From Akebia trifoliata (Eukaryota > Streptophyta > Magnoliopsida > Ranunculales > Lardizabalaceae), in NCBI GenBank assembly GCA_017979445.1, contig CM030713.1, forward strand, positions 25,031,163 through 25,095,162: a stretch of 64,000 nucleotides of DNA, read 5' to 3'. This document shows, piece by piece, positions 49,628 through 59,737 of this stretch. Each line of letters begins with the position of its first letter. Position 1 is the first letter of the stretch. The notes beneath the pieces are model-generated. The model saw only the letters and a list, made by a program, of their open reading frames with translations, searched no databases and was not told the DNA's origin. The translations under genes were made by a program, and so were the position numbers.

Positions 49628-50719
49628 AGAACACTAAAATACTTGTGGACTTCTAGTTGTTACATGATGTCTAATACACATTTAATATACTCTTTCCTCT
49701 TTTAAGGGGCACAGGACATTAGTACTGCAGATCTCTACTGAGTCTCATATACCACTCAATACTTTGACCTGCTTTTATATTACCAAATGTTTTTTTCCCT
49801 TCCATATATTAGCAACCGATATGCCCTGAAGACTTGTGTTTAAGATTTTAAACTTCAGGGAAAAGTTTGAATCAGTGCAGTTAACTAATCCCACAATATA
49901 GAGAACAGAAGAGAAGATAGATATAAATTACCAAAATTCTTGTAAGTGGTTATATTTAACATACTTCTTTCGATTGAAATTTTTTACTTACATCTCTTGA
50001 TAATGAACCATATTTAATATACTTCTCTTGATTCAATCAATAAATATACAGATCAAGTACTTCTCTTGTCATGACTTATTTGCAAAAATATGTCGATTTT
50101 CCCCCTTTTTTTTATTAGTAAAAGTAGACTTGAGATCTTCTGCAAGAATGCAAACTAACTCCACCGGTACATTTTGTTTTGACATTGGTCGATTGTCTTG
50201 ACTCGGACCTTGGAATTTCCATGGACGGTCTGACTGACATTGTTGACAGTGAACTGTCCACCAGATTGTCCTGAAAGTATAACTTCAAATTTTAAATTTG
50301 CTTACTAAGTTCTATTTTTTTCTGATAAAATGTTTTATGAATCTTTTCATTCTTTCCTAAGTTCATTATTGAGACACTGAAATTGAGCTATTAATTACTA
50401 GTTAACTTTCTTTATTCTTTAATCTTTAATCCTTTTGTCCTTTCATCTTGCCATTCTTTTATGAATAATGATTTTCTAATTAGATGTGGTTTTTCAGGGA
50501 GGGGTCCCCTAACCCCAGCTTACCAATCAAAAAAAAAAAAAAATGCGGGCTGCTTTATGTAACCCATTGTTGTCCCAAGTCCAAATTGCATGAGACAATC
50601 AATGTTAAGAACTTTACTCAAAGATAGAATTTGAGGAATGATTAACACCCAAAGGAGGAATGAAAGCACATCTAAATACACTTGTAACTTTACTTATCCC
50701 ATTTTCTAATCTTAAATAG

Positions 50720-50899
50720 GTTACTCAGATACAATTATATGGTGAGCCTGTAGATGAACGTATTGAGAATCTAGCTGTGGGCCCATCACATAATGTGATT
50801 TGTTTTAAGGGATACATTATGAATGGCTTTAGTTTTCACACAAAAGAGCGCGACAGACAACAAAAAACTCAAAACAGTGGTGTGTTTTTTCCTAATTGA
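50720..50899 (+). pseudogene. CACTA transposase fragment (DUF4216 region)
   Basis: After an AAATAG acceptor the frame reads GPSHNVICFKGYIMNGFSFH then TKERDRQQKTQNSG. This is the pattern of the DUF4216 domain at the C-terminal part of En/Spm TNPD/TNP2-type transposases (GY.VNG.RFHT..RE...TQNSGV). It ends at TGA, or at a GT donor just after NSG. It independently supports the CACTA assignment of element D. Confidence 0.75.
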
Positions 50900-51089
50900 A
50901 TGTTTGTTTGATTATTAGAATTGGTTTTAATTGATTACACAAGCTAGTGATTGATTGTGAACCGAAAAGATCGAAGTTCATAAGCTATTTCATGATTCTA
51001 GTACATTAAGAGGTTCTTGTTTTTGGCCAAAATCATACATTTTTCTGATGTTTTTGTTGTCACCAAGCAGGAGAAAACATTCTGAACTG

Positions 51090-51164
51090 GCAGGAGAACT
51101 TTATGTTTTGATGGCAGGATATCTTCCATTTGATGAGATGGATCTTACAACACTGTACAGCAAG
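51090..51164 (+). pseudogene. CIPK8: Captured CIPK8-like kinase exon
   Basis: CIPKs are Ser/Thr kinases activated by calcineurin B-like calcium sensors. The segment LYVLMAGYLPFDEMDLTTLYSK matches kinase subdomains IX-X of the intron-rich CIPK clade, closest in memory to CIPK8, and stops at AAG|GTATGT, a good donor. The residues before it (normally WSCGVI) are altered, so the left exon edge is unclear. CIPK family assignment is firm; the member is less so. Confidence 0.75.
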
Positions 51165-51478
51165 GTATGTTATTTTCCCAGTTGTATGGTTTGGTCATCT
51201 CTCTCTCACATACACGACACTACGACTTGGATGGATATCCTACTAGATAACTGTTTTGTGATTTTGTCAAAAGAACTTGTTCCGTTTCATTTCCCAATTT
51301 TTTTAGCTGTTCAGAAACTCTTAAAATGATGTTTGTTTTTAATGGGAGGAACTGGAAGTACATTGTAATGGCGGCTGGTGTTTAGTTTTTAAAACGCTGT
51401 TGTGCAAAGTATTTGTTTTTATAACTTAGTTACTCACCATCCAGTTTATCAAACAACCGTATGTAACTTTCACCACTC

Positions 51479-51640
51479 GTGTATGTTTGCGTGCGTGTGT
51501 GTATGTGTGTGCACTTTTGTGTCTGTGAGTTGGAGTGTATGTGTGTGTGCGCGTGCCTGTGCGTGAGTTGGATTCCGGTGACCATTTTATTATGTGTGTG
51601 TGAGTTGGATTCTATGAGAATTTGTATCTGTCTGTGTAAT
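51479..51640. repeat. GT-rich microsatellite/minisatellite
   Basis: GTGTGTGTATGTGTG tracts are interspersed with GAGTTGGA(T/G)T, inside element D. The overlapping frames on both strands are repeat artefacts. Confidence 0.8.
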
Positions 51641-51794
51641 AGTAACACAATGAGCTCTACAGTAGAGAGGGCATTTGGGTCTTTTCATACTGATAGTTGG
51701 GGTTGAGGTCATCTATTTCAAAATATAGGGGTATCTCCAATATTCAGCAATACATAAGGGGGCTGGTGTAAAATTAAAATTTTTTTTTCAAAAG

Positions 51795-52058
51795 CTTTTA
51801 TAGGGACGGTCAAAACCGTGGCTGAAGAACAAATTTTTTTTTATAAAAAGACTACCCTGTAGCGACGGCCAATAGTGGCTGTCGCTATAAGTCCTGTACC
51901 TAACGACGTTTCTCTGTTGGCCGTCGATATAACATTCAGCGATGGGACTATTAGCGACGAGTACCGACGGCCTCGCTGTCGTTAGATGCTTTTGCGACGG
52001 TATTTTATACTTATAGCGACGGTCGCGGCCGTCGCTATAGCCCTATTTTACTGTAGTG
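51795..52058. repeat. CpG-rich subterminal repeats of element D
   Basis: At least eight GCGACGG / CCGTCGC words occur, ending in the near-perfect palindrome TATAGCGACGG..CCGTCGCTATAG. This stands out sharply in AT-rich surroundings. Binding by element-encoded protein is inferred from En/Spm. Confidence 0.75.
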
Positions 52059-52089
52059 ATATGAGTAGATATGTGTGTACATGGAACCC

Positions 52090-53370
52090 TTCATATTATT
52101 GCCTGGAGATTGCCTAGCTCTTCTTCCTTTAACAATTTTCTTATTTGCTAGGTCATGATCAAAGTTATGATAACTGACCACAGAACCTGACACTTTTCAC
52201 TTTCTGAGTGACCATTAGTTGTACTTGAGAAGTGAAAAGGTGCCCAGTTTCAGAATTCCTTGTGATGTCATATTAAAACATAAGTACCAGTAAGAGAAAA
52301 TATGATTTAGAAGAAGCTAAAAATGCTTAGAAAACAGGGGGTATTGACAAGTCAGTAATAGACTAGAAATTGTATAATATGCATTCTAGATCACATTTTA
52401 AGTATCGGAAAAGCAAGAGAGATCAGGTTACCACATCTCTCACCTCTATATGCATTATAAAATTTGACAGGTTTATTTCAACGTGTACAAAATTTGACAG
52501 GTTTGTTTCGAAGTGTATATTCCATTGGCTTCACCGTTGAACACATATGGTAGGGCATAAATATACCAATATCAGTAGAAGCTTAATAACTGGGATGAAA
52601 AATGACTACAAATTTTAACATTTAGAGTCTGTTTACTTCCAAAAGCAAAAGCAAAAGTACAAGCCGTCCAACAATAATGTTTTTTTCCTGAAGGCTTAAG
52701 CATGTGGGATCATCATATGCCCAATGTGACAGAAAAAAAAGTTAATGTAAACAAATGCTAATACTCTTATTGCTAATACTCTTATCTTATTAGTAGTAGA
52801 TGCTTCTGACTACAAAACAATTTATGTATGCAGAAGCTAGGACACATTTTGATGTAGGAGGCAGAAATACTTAAAACATAAATACTTTCAGAAGTATTGT
52901 TAAAAGTACTCAATGCTATGCATTAGGATCTTGATTTTGAGAAGTATTGTCAAAAGTACTTCTGAAAAAGTTATATGTTTGGGTACTATCATGGATTCTG
53001 GTAAAATTACCAGAATGCCCTTATAAGCATTAGTTATTGTTTTTGACGTTATAACTCAACTAATTATACTCTTAAAAGTAACAATTAATGTTTTAATTTA
53101 TAAAAGTATTATAATATCATTTTAAACTCAAAATATACTCTTTTTTTTTTTTTACAAAAATGGGCAAAACCTCTCATAAAAATTGGACATTTAAAAAAAC
53201 ATGTATAAAAACATGACAATTATAATATGGTAAAAATCCCAAATACGAACCAAATTAATATAAAAATTAGAATTTATATATACTAGATTAATGGAGGAAG
53301 AACAAAAACATAAAAATACCTTTATCATGTAGAAATTTATGTAAAAAAATAAATTATAAGTGAAAGAATC
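52090..53370. other. No gene; AT-rich up to the assembly gap
   Basis: CTGTTTACTTCCAAAAGCAAAAGC near 52630 and AAAAGTACTTCTGAAAAAG near 52953 resemble ends of a non-autonomous hAT element, but do not pair convincingly. Nothing else is supported. Confidence 0.35.
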
Positions 53371-53470
53371 NNNNNNNNNNNNNNNNNNNNNNNNNNNNNN
53401 NNNNNNNNNNNNNNNNNNNNNNNNNNNNNNNNNNNNNNNNNNNNNNNNNNNNNNNNNNNNNNNNNNNNNN
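53371..53470. other. Assembly gap, 100 N
   Basis: Exactly 100 unknown bases, the usual size of a scaffold gap of unknown true length. It cuts the copia element to its right. Confidence 0.99.
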
Positions 53471-54273
53471 TCATGTACCTATGGCAAGGATGTACATCTC
53501 CCGGGACGTTTTATTTGATGAACATTGCTTCCCATTCTCTGATTCTACATTCCCTTCTTCTAATTCTAACTCACGTCCCAATTCATTTGCTAGTTTACCA
53601 TTCCATCTCACCCCACACTCCAGGCTTCCTTCTAATAATAACCAATCCTCATCTCGGCCCACTCATATATCCATTCCCACCAACACACCGACAAGTTCAC
53701 ATCATCCAATATTCCTGAGCCCACTTCCCCTGCAAGCCCATCCCATTCCTTACCTTTGGCACCTCTTCTCGAACACCTTCTCGAATCTTCCTCTCCTCTT
53801 CTTCTTCGCTATCTACTCCCACATCCACCCATGGCCATCCTATGCAAACTAGATCAAGTATATTTTATGGAAAGAATCTGGTGTCCTGGAGCTCCAAGAA
53901 GCAAAATACAATAGCTAGATCAAGTATTGAGGCTGAGTATAAGGCCCTTGCTCATGCCACTTGTGAATTGCTCTGGCTACAGTCACTTATGACTGAATTG
54001 GGTATTTTCTTATCCACACCTCCCACTCTTTTTTGTGACAATTTGGGAGCAACATACCTGTCCATGAACCCAATCATGCATTCTCGGAGAAAACACGTAG
54101 ATATTGATTATCATTTTGTCAGAGACAGAATTCAAGCCAAGGCCCTTCAAGTCTCTTTTCTATCTAGCTAGGACCAGATTGCTGACATCTTTACTAAGCC
54201 CTTATCCATTTCAAGATTTGCAACACTTCGATCGAGCCTCACTGTGCTTCCAAACAAGCTTGGCTCGCAGGGG
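53471..54273 (+). pseudogene. Ty1/copia pol remnant with RT deleted
   Basis: Right of the gap the frame reads MYISRDVLFDEHCFPFSD, the C-terminal end of copia integrase, then a Ser/Pro-rich linker to HPMQTRSS, the usual pre-RT motif. This runs directly into RNase H (KNLVSWSSKKQ, SIEAEYKALAHATCELLWLQ, CDNLGA, RRKHVDIDYHFVRDRI), so the whole RT is missing. One frameshift lies in the linker and a TAG at 54169-54171 replaces a likely Lys before DQIADIFTKPLS. It leads into the LTR. Confidence 0.88.
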
Positions 54274-54525
54274 TGTATCAACCATATCAGCATCATCACA
54301 TCAGATCATTCCTCCAAGGACACCTCATCTGGAAATACAAAATAGTTTGTTAGTTTATTATATACGTGTCCTATTTTCATTTGTAGTAATAAAGTCTGTA
54401 ACCAAAAGAATATTCTATCTCAAAGTCTATAAATAGTGCTCATGTATCAAATATCATTGAGGGAAGAAATACAAAATTTATTTTCATAGAATCAGTTCTT
54501 GTTTCTGTTGTTTTATCACTTCTCA
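54274..54525 (+). mobile_element. 3' LTR of the copia element
   Basis: TGTATCAACC follows a purine-containing GCAGGGG tract. A TATA box CTATAAATAG sits near 54428. The right edge is not fixed; it is set approximately before the CTTCTTCTTC tract. Confidence 0.5.
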
Positions 54526-56286
54526 ACTTCTTCTTCTTCTCTATTGGTTACTGTACCAACGCCCCAACCTCCCTTTCTCTTTGTTGGTTGCTGTACCAAC
54601 GTCCCAACTCATCTCTCTAACATCTTGACACGTCTCCATCTTTCTCTCTCACTCTCAGCCATTATCCCTCACATGTTTCATCACCATCAACAGCCTTGCA
54701 TCAGCCTCTCTCTCCACGTTTCAGCACAACCATCTACTACCTTCGCCATCTCCAACATCATCACTGCAACAGCCACAGTGCACATGAGCCATTGGGATCG
54801 TATCTAAAGGAATCAATCCGTCATCCTCGAATCAATAAGTAAGTCGATTTTTATTTAGTTTTCTTCGTGTTCTTCATGGTACATTGTCGTTTACCTCTCT
54901 GTTTTTGTATGATTTCCTCACATTAAGGGTTCATGTTGATTTTGGTGTCATGATCATCATGAAATTAGTTTTGGGAAGTTTTTTTTATACCACGTAACAT
55001 TTTGTCGTACCTTGGATGGTCTGCAATAAGGAGAGGTGCATTGTTTTAATGTTTTGTTTGATTTTTTGCATGTCAATAGAATTAGGAAAACATTTTTTTT
55101 TTAATGAATTTTTTGTTTTTATTTTTCTTGTTTACCTATACATGTTAGTAGGATTAGATTGTTTTTTTGTGTATTTTTTATATTTGCATATCAATAGGTT
55201 TAGAAAGTTTGTTTTCTTTTTACGTCTTTTTCTACATTTTTGTTTGTTCTTGCATATTAATAGGGTTAGAGAGATTTTTTTTTTAGGTACTTTTGTGTTT
55301 TTATATTGATAGGTTAGGAGAATATTTTCATGTTTCCATCTTGTTCATTTTTATTTGTTATTGTTATTTTATTATTTTTGCATGTTAGATGGATTAAAGG
55401 ATTTTTTTTATCATGATCATTACGTTCAATTTGGATTTACATGATTTATGATGATGTTCGATCTCTCCGTATTATTTTGAGATTTTTCCATGTGATCAGT
55501 GTACCCCTTGACTTGACAGATATGCATGTTATTGAATGATAGCTATTTTGACAAAATCAAAAATCATATATACATGTTTGTTTTAGTTAGTTTAAGGATT
55601 CGATGAACACGAAAATTTTCTTGTGGATTTTTCTTTCAAATTTGAAAATTTTATGCAATGATATTTGTCAATCTCCAATTTAGTAAGTATGATATCCTGG
55701 ATTCTTTGTTGTTTAGTAAATTTTCAATTTGGTGATTCTTGGAAAATCCGTAATTTTCTAATTTAGGACTTCTTGTTCATATAATTCTTCTTTTAGGAAA
55801 TTATTTGCAAGTCATTAGAAAATTCATATTTGGAAACCTTCTAATAAGAGGTTGTATAATTTTCTATTTTGGAAAAAACACATATTTATAAAATTCCATT
55901 TTAGGAATTTCATATTTTAGCAATTTACCAATGTAGAAGATTCTGCATCCTTATATTTAGAAGGTTCACATTCATATGGAAACTTGGTAGTTCCTAATTC
56001 AAAAATTTATATTTCTTGAAATTTGCTGTTTTAGAGGATGCATCTTTTAAATTTCTAATTTGGGAATTCAGCATATATTTTTGAATTATAATTTGGGGAA
56101 CTTCAGATTCTCAATTTAGAAATTCTTTGAATTTCAATTTGGCAGTTTCTACTTTGGACAGTTTGGGAAATACTTGCATGTGGAATCTCTTAATTGATTT
56201 TAGATCATTGAGCTAATTAGGATTTTTTCAAACTCTTTTATATTTTGTGGAATTCAACGAATAATCATGTAAGGATTGAGACAATT
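54526..56286. other. T-rich low-complexity region, no gene
   Basis: GGTTACTGTACCAACG(C/T)CCCAAC occurs twice near 54545-54608. From about 55060 to 55420 there are five or six diverged units of the form CATATCAATAGG(T)TTAGA..TTTTTT spaced 60-70 bp. 55640-56160 repeats TTTCTAATTTAGGA-like words. Confidence 0.5.
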
Positions 56287-56856
56287 TTAGCCATAAGATT
56301 TGTTTGGCAAACCTGACATAAACTGATGATGATGATTAGACTTAGCCTTGATCATAGTCTTTCCCTGTTGACTATAAATTAGTTTTAGATCGTAGTAGAG
56401 GCCGATCATGTTGATCGGGCGAGTTAGGTGCTGAACACCTTCTGAAACTCGTAACTGTGTCATTCTATTAGTTAGCATTGGATTTTCGTTAAAGTGTTCT
56501 TCATTTCCATCGAGCTCATAGGCATCTTCCAGATTTCTAGCCATGCTTCCTTCCGGTCCTTTGCCCCTTTAATCATCAAGGGGATTTCTTGTTGACTCGG
56601 AGATCTGTTCTAACACTTCTACCTTGCTCTTGATGTTGTTTATGTCCATTGCAAAAATTGCCAAGATTTTACGAATCTCCGCGAGTTCAGATTCAGAGGC
56701 CATTTCTGATGGTTCACTTGGTGCTGAATTTCGTCCCAAATGACCTGACTCTCGACTCCAACTAGGTGGTGGACGCTTAAGCTTAGGAGCAATGATATCC
56801 TGAAATCCCATCAAAAGTGGATTATTCGTTGCAGACCCGAGGGTAGGTTTTAACAA
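56287..56856 (-). pseudogene. Gag-like ORF remnant, one internal stop
   Basis: Two open frames are in the same phase and separated only by one TAA at 56569-56571, giving about 190 codons. The first part has a Pro/Ser-rich stretch and a heptad-like segment (ELAEIRKILAIFAMDINNIK). The second holds MARNLEDAYELDGNEEHF. The hydrophilic, coiled-coil content resembles a retroelement gag, but I cannot name a family. Host-gene origin is not excluded. Confidence 0.4.
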
Positions 56857-58760
56857 TTAGAAATAAATGTCCCTCTTGATAGCGTTTATTAAATTAACCC
56901 CTTAGATTCAAAGTCTCTAACCGATGAAACATTCCGAGCAAGGGATTACATGAAGATGATTTGCTGATTGATCAAGAATCTTAGGAAATTTTTAAATCGT
57001 CACCCTAGTTATACATGTCAAATTATAAATTTTGGGGATTTTATTCCCACCATTTTTCAGTTAAAAGTATTTTTCTTTTTCTTGATTTTTCTTTGTACTT
57101 GGCTGATGAAGATGATGATAAAGATGAAATTTCAATTCCTATGTTCCATGATTTTCTCAAAAACTATTTCAAACCCTAGGTAAGCGCATTTTACCCTCTT
57201 ATGTAGATATGTTATGATCGTGCAAAGTTTGTTATCATAGAACATTTAACAATCACCTTAGGATCCTTCTTTAAAATTGCGACCTCTCTTACTTTGGATT
57301 TGTGCTTATCAAATCATTTTCAAATCGAGTCCTGAATAAATCGATGGAACGAGGAAGAGGACCCATCAGTTGCTTGGTGGTTTTGATTGAGCTGTTGCAA
57401 TTTTGAATCTATAGTTTTGTAACGTCTTGAACTTTTCTTTATTCTTGGTTTATGTTACAATTTTTTTTTATTCTTTCTTACATGATCTTTTTTCTTGATC
57501 TATGGTTTTCATTTCTGTCATTTTTGGATTGCTTTTCTTTATTAAAGATATTGATAGATTGTTAATAAGTACATATTTTGTATAGAAAACATTCATAAGT
57601 CTTAGTATACAGCATGTAGACATGAAATGTTCGCCATGAACCTCAATGCTACATTGTTTGGAGTCGCCACCATTCTTTTTTGGAATGGGTGTGAATGGGT
57701 ACCCGGATTGATTCTTTTGAAAACTATTTTTTTTCATGGCATTGTAATGACTCTCATATGTTGGAAAGGGCAAGGTCTACCTAAGATCTAGGTAAGGAGG
57801 TCCGGTTAGAGGATGGGGAAGGTGTTAGGCACCCCATCCTCTCCACCAAAGGTGGTTACCTTGCTTGGCCATTTTATTTTGTAAAACTTGATAAAACAAA
57901 TACTAGAGATGCATGAGAATGTATGACAATGGTGGTGTGTGTATTAAAGTGAAGTGTCCCCTTTTTCAAAAGGGTTTTGATTTCAAAGTGATATTAAGGG
58001 GCATTCTATGGAAGAGAATGACCCATGTAATCACATTGCATTTATGAAATGAATGTTGGTTTAAGCTCTTAGAGAGACTCCATGATGGAGTTCCCTTGAA
58101 GCTACAACCTTGATGCATGTATGCATGACTAGAAACTTAGTGTTTCACCCCATCAAGAGGGTGATACATTTCTTCATCATTGTCATGCATAGGTGAGTGT
58201 GTGCATTGTGTACAATATGATGCATGAGATTGAGGTGAAAAGGGCTTCAACCCCCATCCTTTCGATCGAACCTTAGTCCAATCTACCGGGGATGGGAGAG
58301 GGTATGCATTACATCCTAAGACTTTCTAAAATAAAATAAAGTAGAAGGTTAGAAGAAGAAGATGCAAGCTTTGAAATAGATAGACTACATGTTAAACCCT
58401 ACCTTGTCCCTTAATGAACTTGAACCTTGAAGAGTAGACTTGAGAGATGAATGAGATGGTTGAGGGTTGAATTGAAGTTTAGAAGATGAGAGAGTGAGTA
58501 GAAATTTGAGTAGAGTTTTAGGTTAAGAGATGGGGGCTTGAGAACATGAGTTGTTCATGGAAATTGAGGGTATTTATAGAGTTTTTGGAGAACTTTTGGG
58601 GATAAAGTGGTCCAACCCTAAAAATAATGAAAATGGACATAAGGTTTAGGTTGTTTCTTTTTGGATTTTTCATTTGTATGAGGGTAAAGATGACATTTGT
58701 GGAGAAACCCTAAAAGCATGCTTTGATCCTTGATTTTTTGGTAAATAGAGGTGAGATAAC

Positions 58761-59042
58761 AAAAGTACTTTTGGGAGGGTGAATAAGGGAGTGACATGTG
58801 TAAAGGTGGAGTGGTAGGTAAAAAGTAGATCTTGGTTTATTTGTAAATAACTCATAAAGCAAGGGTGAAAGTGTAGTTTTGAAATGGACCAATGGGAAAA
58901 CAAAAGCACATTTGGGAGGGTGAATAGGAGGATGACATGTGTAAAGGTGAAGTGGTAGGTGAAAAGTAGACTTTGGTTCATTTGTAAATAACAAATAAAG
59001 CAAGGGTAGAAGTATAATTTTGAAATGGACCAATGGGAGAAC
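58761..59042. repeat. Tandem duplication, 2 x 141 bp, inside the solo LTR
   Basis: The copies start at 58761 and 58902 (AAAAG.AC.TTTGGGAGGGTG) and end AATGGACCAATGGGA(A/G)AAC, with scattered differences. Confidence 0.88.
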
Positions 59043-59269
59043 TCCATGTATGTACTTGAAGATTCCCACCTTTTGAGGGTATAATGGGAAGTTCTCTCAC
59101 CTTTATAGATTATTACCAAAGACCAACTAACCTTTTTGGTTTGACTAAACTTTTTGAGAAGGGCATTCTTGAGTTTTCACAAAAGAAAGGTTGACTCTCC
59201 AATTAGATGATGCATTGGGTGTTGGAGGCTTATGAGGTATCAACATGTGTCATCTTGTGAAGGGGTGAG

Positions 59270-59500
59270 AGAATGGACTTGGTGTTGGGCTTGGGTATGG
59301 ACTTGGTGTTGGGTTTGGATATGGACTTGGGTTTGGGCTTAGGATGGACTTGGTTTTGGGTTAGGGATGTGGACTTGGGTTTGGGTTTGGGATATGGACT
59401 TGGATTTGGGCTTAGGATGGACTTGATTTTGGGTTAGGACATGGACTTGGATTTGGGTTTGGGATATGGATTTGGATTTGGGTTTGGGTGATGGGCATAG
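59270..59500. repeat. G/T-rich minisatellite inside the solo LTR
   Basis: Units of ATGGACTTGG(T/A)TTTGGG repeat 9-10 times at about 25-30 bp spacing, with higher-order pairing. Frames across it (Pro/Ser/Lys/Gln repeats) are artefacts. Confidence 0.85.
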
Positions 59501-59737
59501 GTTTAGGTGGATTAGGGACAAGGTATGGGCATGCGATGATATGAGATGATGCATGTATGCATGACAATGATGCAAAATAGCAATGTGGGTCCGTCGAAGA
59601 ACTTGAGTTCTAAATCAAAATTAATTCGAGAAAATTTGGATTTTCCTATGGGTTCGTGCAAATTGGGGTGTCTACACAGCACAACAGTGTAAAAATGTAC
59701 CAAGGGAAAATTTTAACTAAGATGTCTTGTTGAATGA

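Larger units (their letters stand above)
48107..52058 (+). mobile_element. CACTA element D, 3952 bp, nested in a MITE; carries CIPK and transposase exons
   Basis: The ends CACTACAAGAAAAATG and TTTTACTGTAGTG are flanked by the 3-bp duplication ATA on both sides. It has a CT-rich leader, two internal direct duplications, a DUF4216 transposase exon, a CIPK-like exon and a right subterminal zone rich in GCGACGGCC palindromes. The subterminal words differ completely from A and B, so this is a separate CACTA family. Coding remains are single exons, so it is not autonomous. Confidence 0.87.
47770..52089. mobile_element. Mutator-type MITE split by CACTA element D
   Basis: The left arm starts AGGATCCGTGTACACACAT. 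The right arm is found in two pieces: 48106 leftwards, and 52059-52089 ending GTGTGTACATGGAACCC. Joining across element D restores one continuous arm (GGGTTCCATGTACACACAT, then TAAAAATTTC and TTTTTGGTGAGGATGATC) that pairs with the left. The core repeats are those of the other Mutator-type MITEs here. Confidence 0.85.
57615..59676 (-). mobile_element. Solo LTR of the TGTAGACA family with perfect 5-bp duplication, 2062 bp
   Basis: CAGCA flanks both sides exactly (57610-57614 and 59677-59681). On the minus strand it begins TGTAGACACCCCAATTTG and ends CATGTCTACA. A minus-strand TATA (CTCTATAAATACC, about 58575), GGTGCCTAACACCTTCC (about 57815) and AATGGTGGCGACTCC (about 57660) follow in the family order. 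No primer-binding site or internal region abuts it, so it is a solo LTR. It lies 61 bp downstream of the right WAK stop codon and on the same strand. Confidence 0.92.

Noticed and set aside
51430..51706. Cys/Val-rich and His/Thr-rich frames
   Set aside because: They are produced by a GT/CA repeat inside element D.
58670..59575. Minus-strand frames of 149, 119 and 78 aa in the solo LTR
   Set aside because: They arise from the 141-bp duplication and the GGACTTGG minisatellite; the repeat-driven peptides have no domain.
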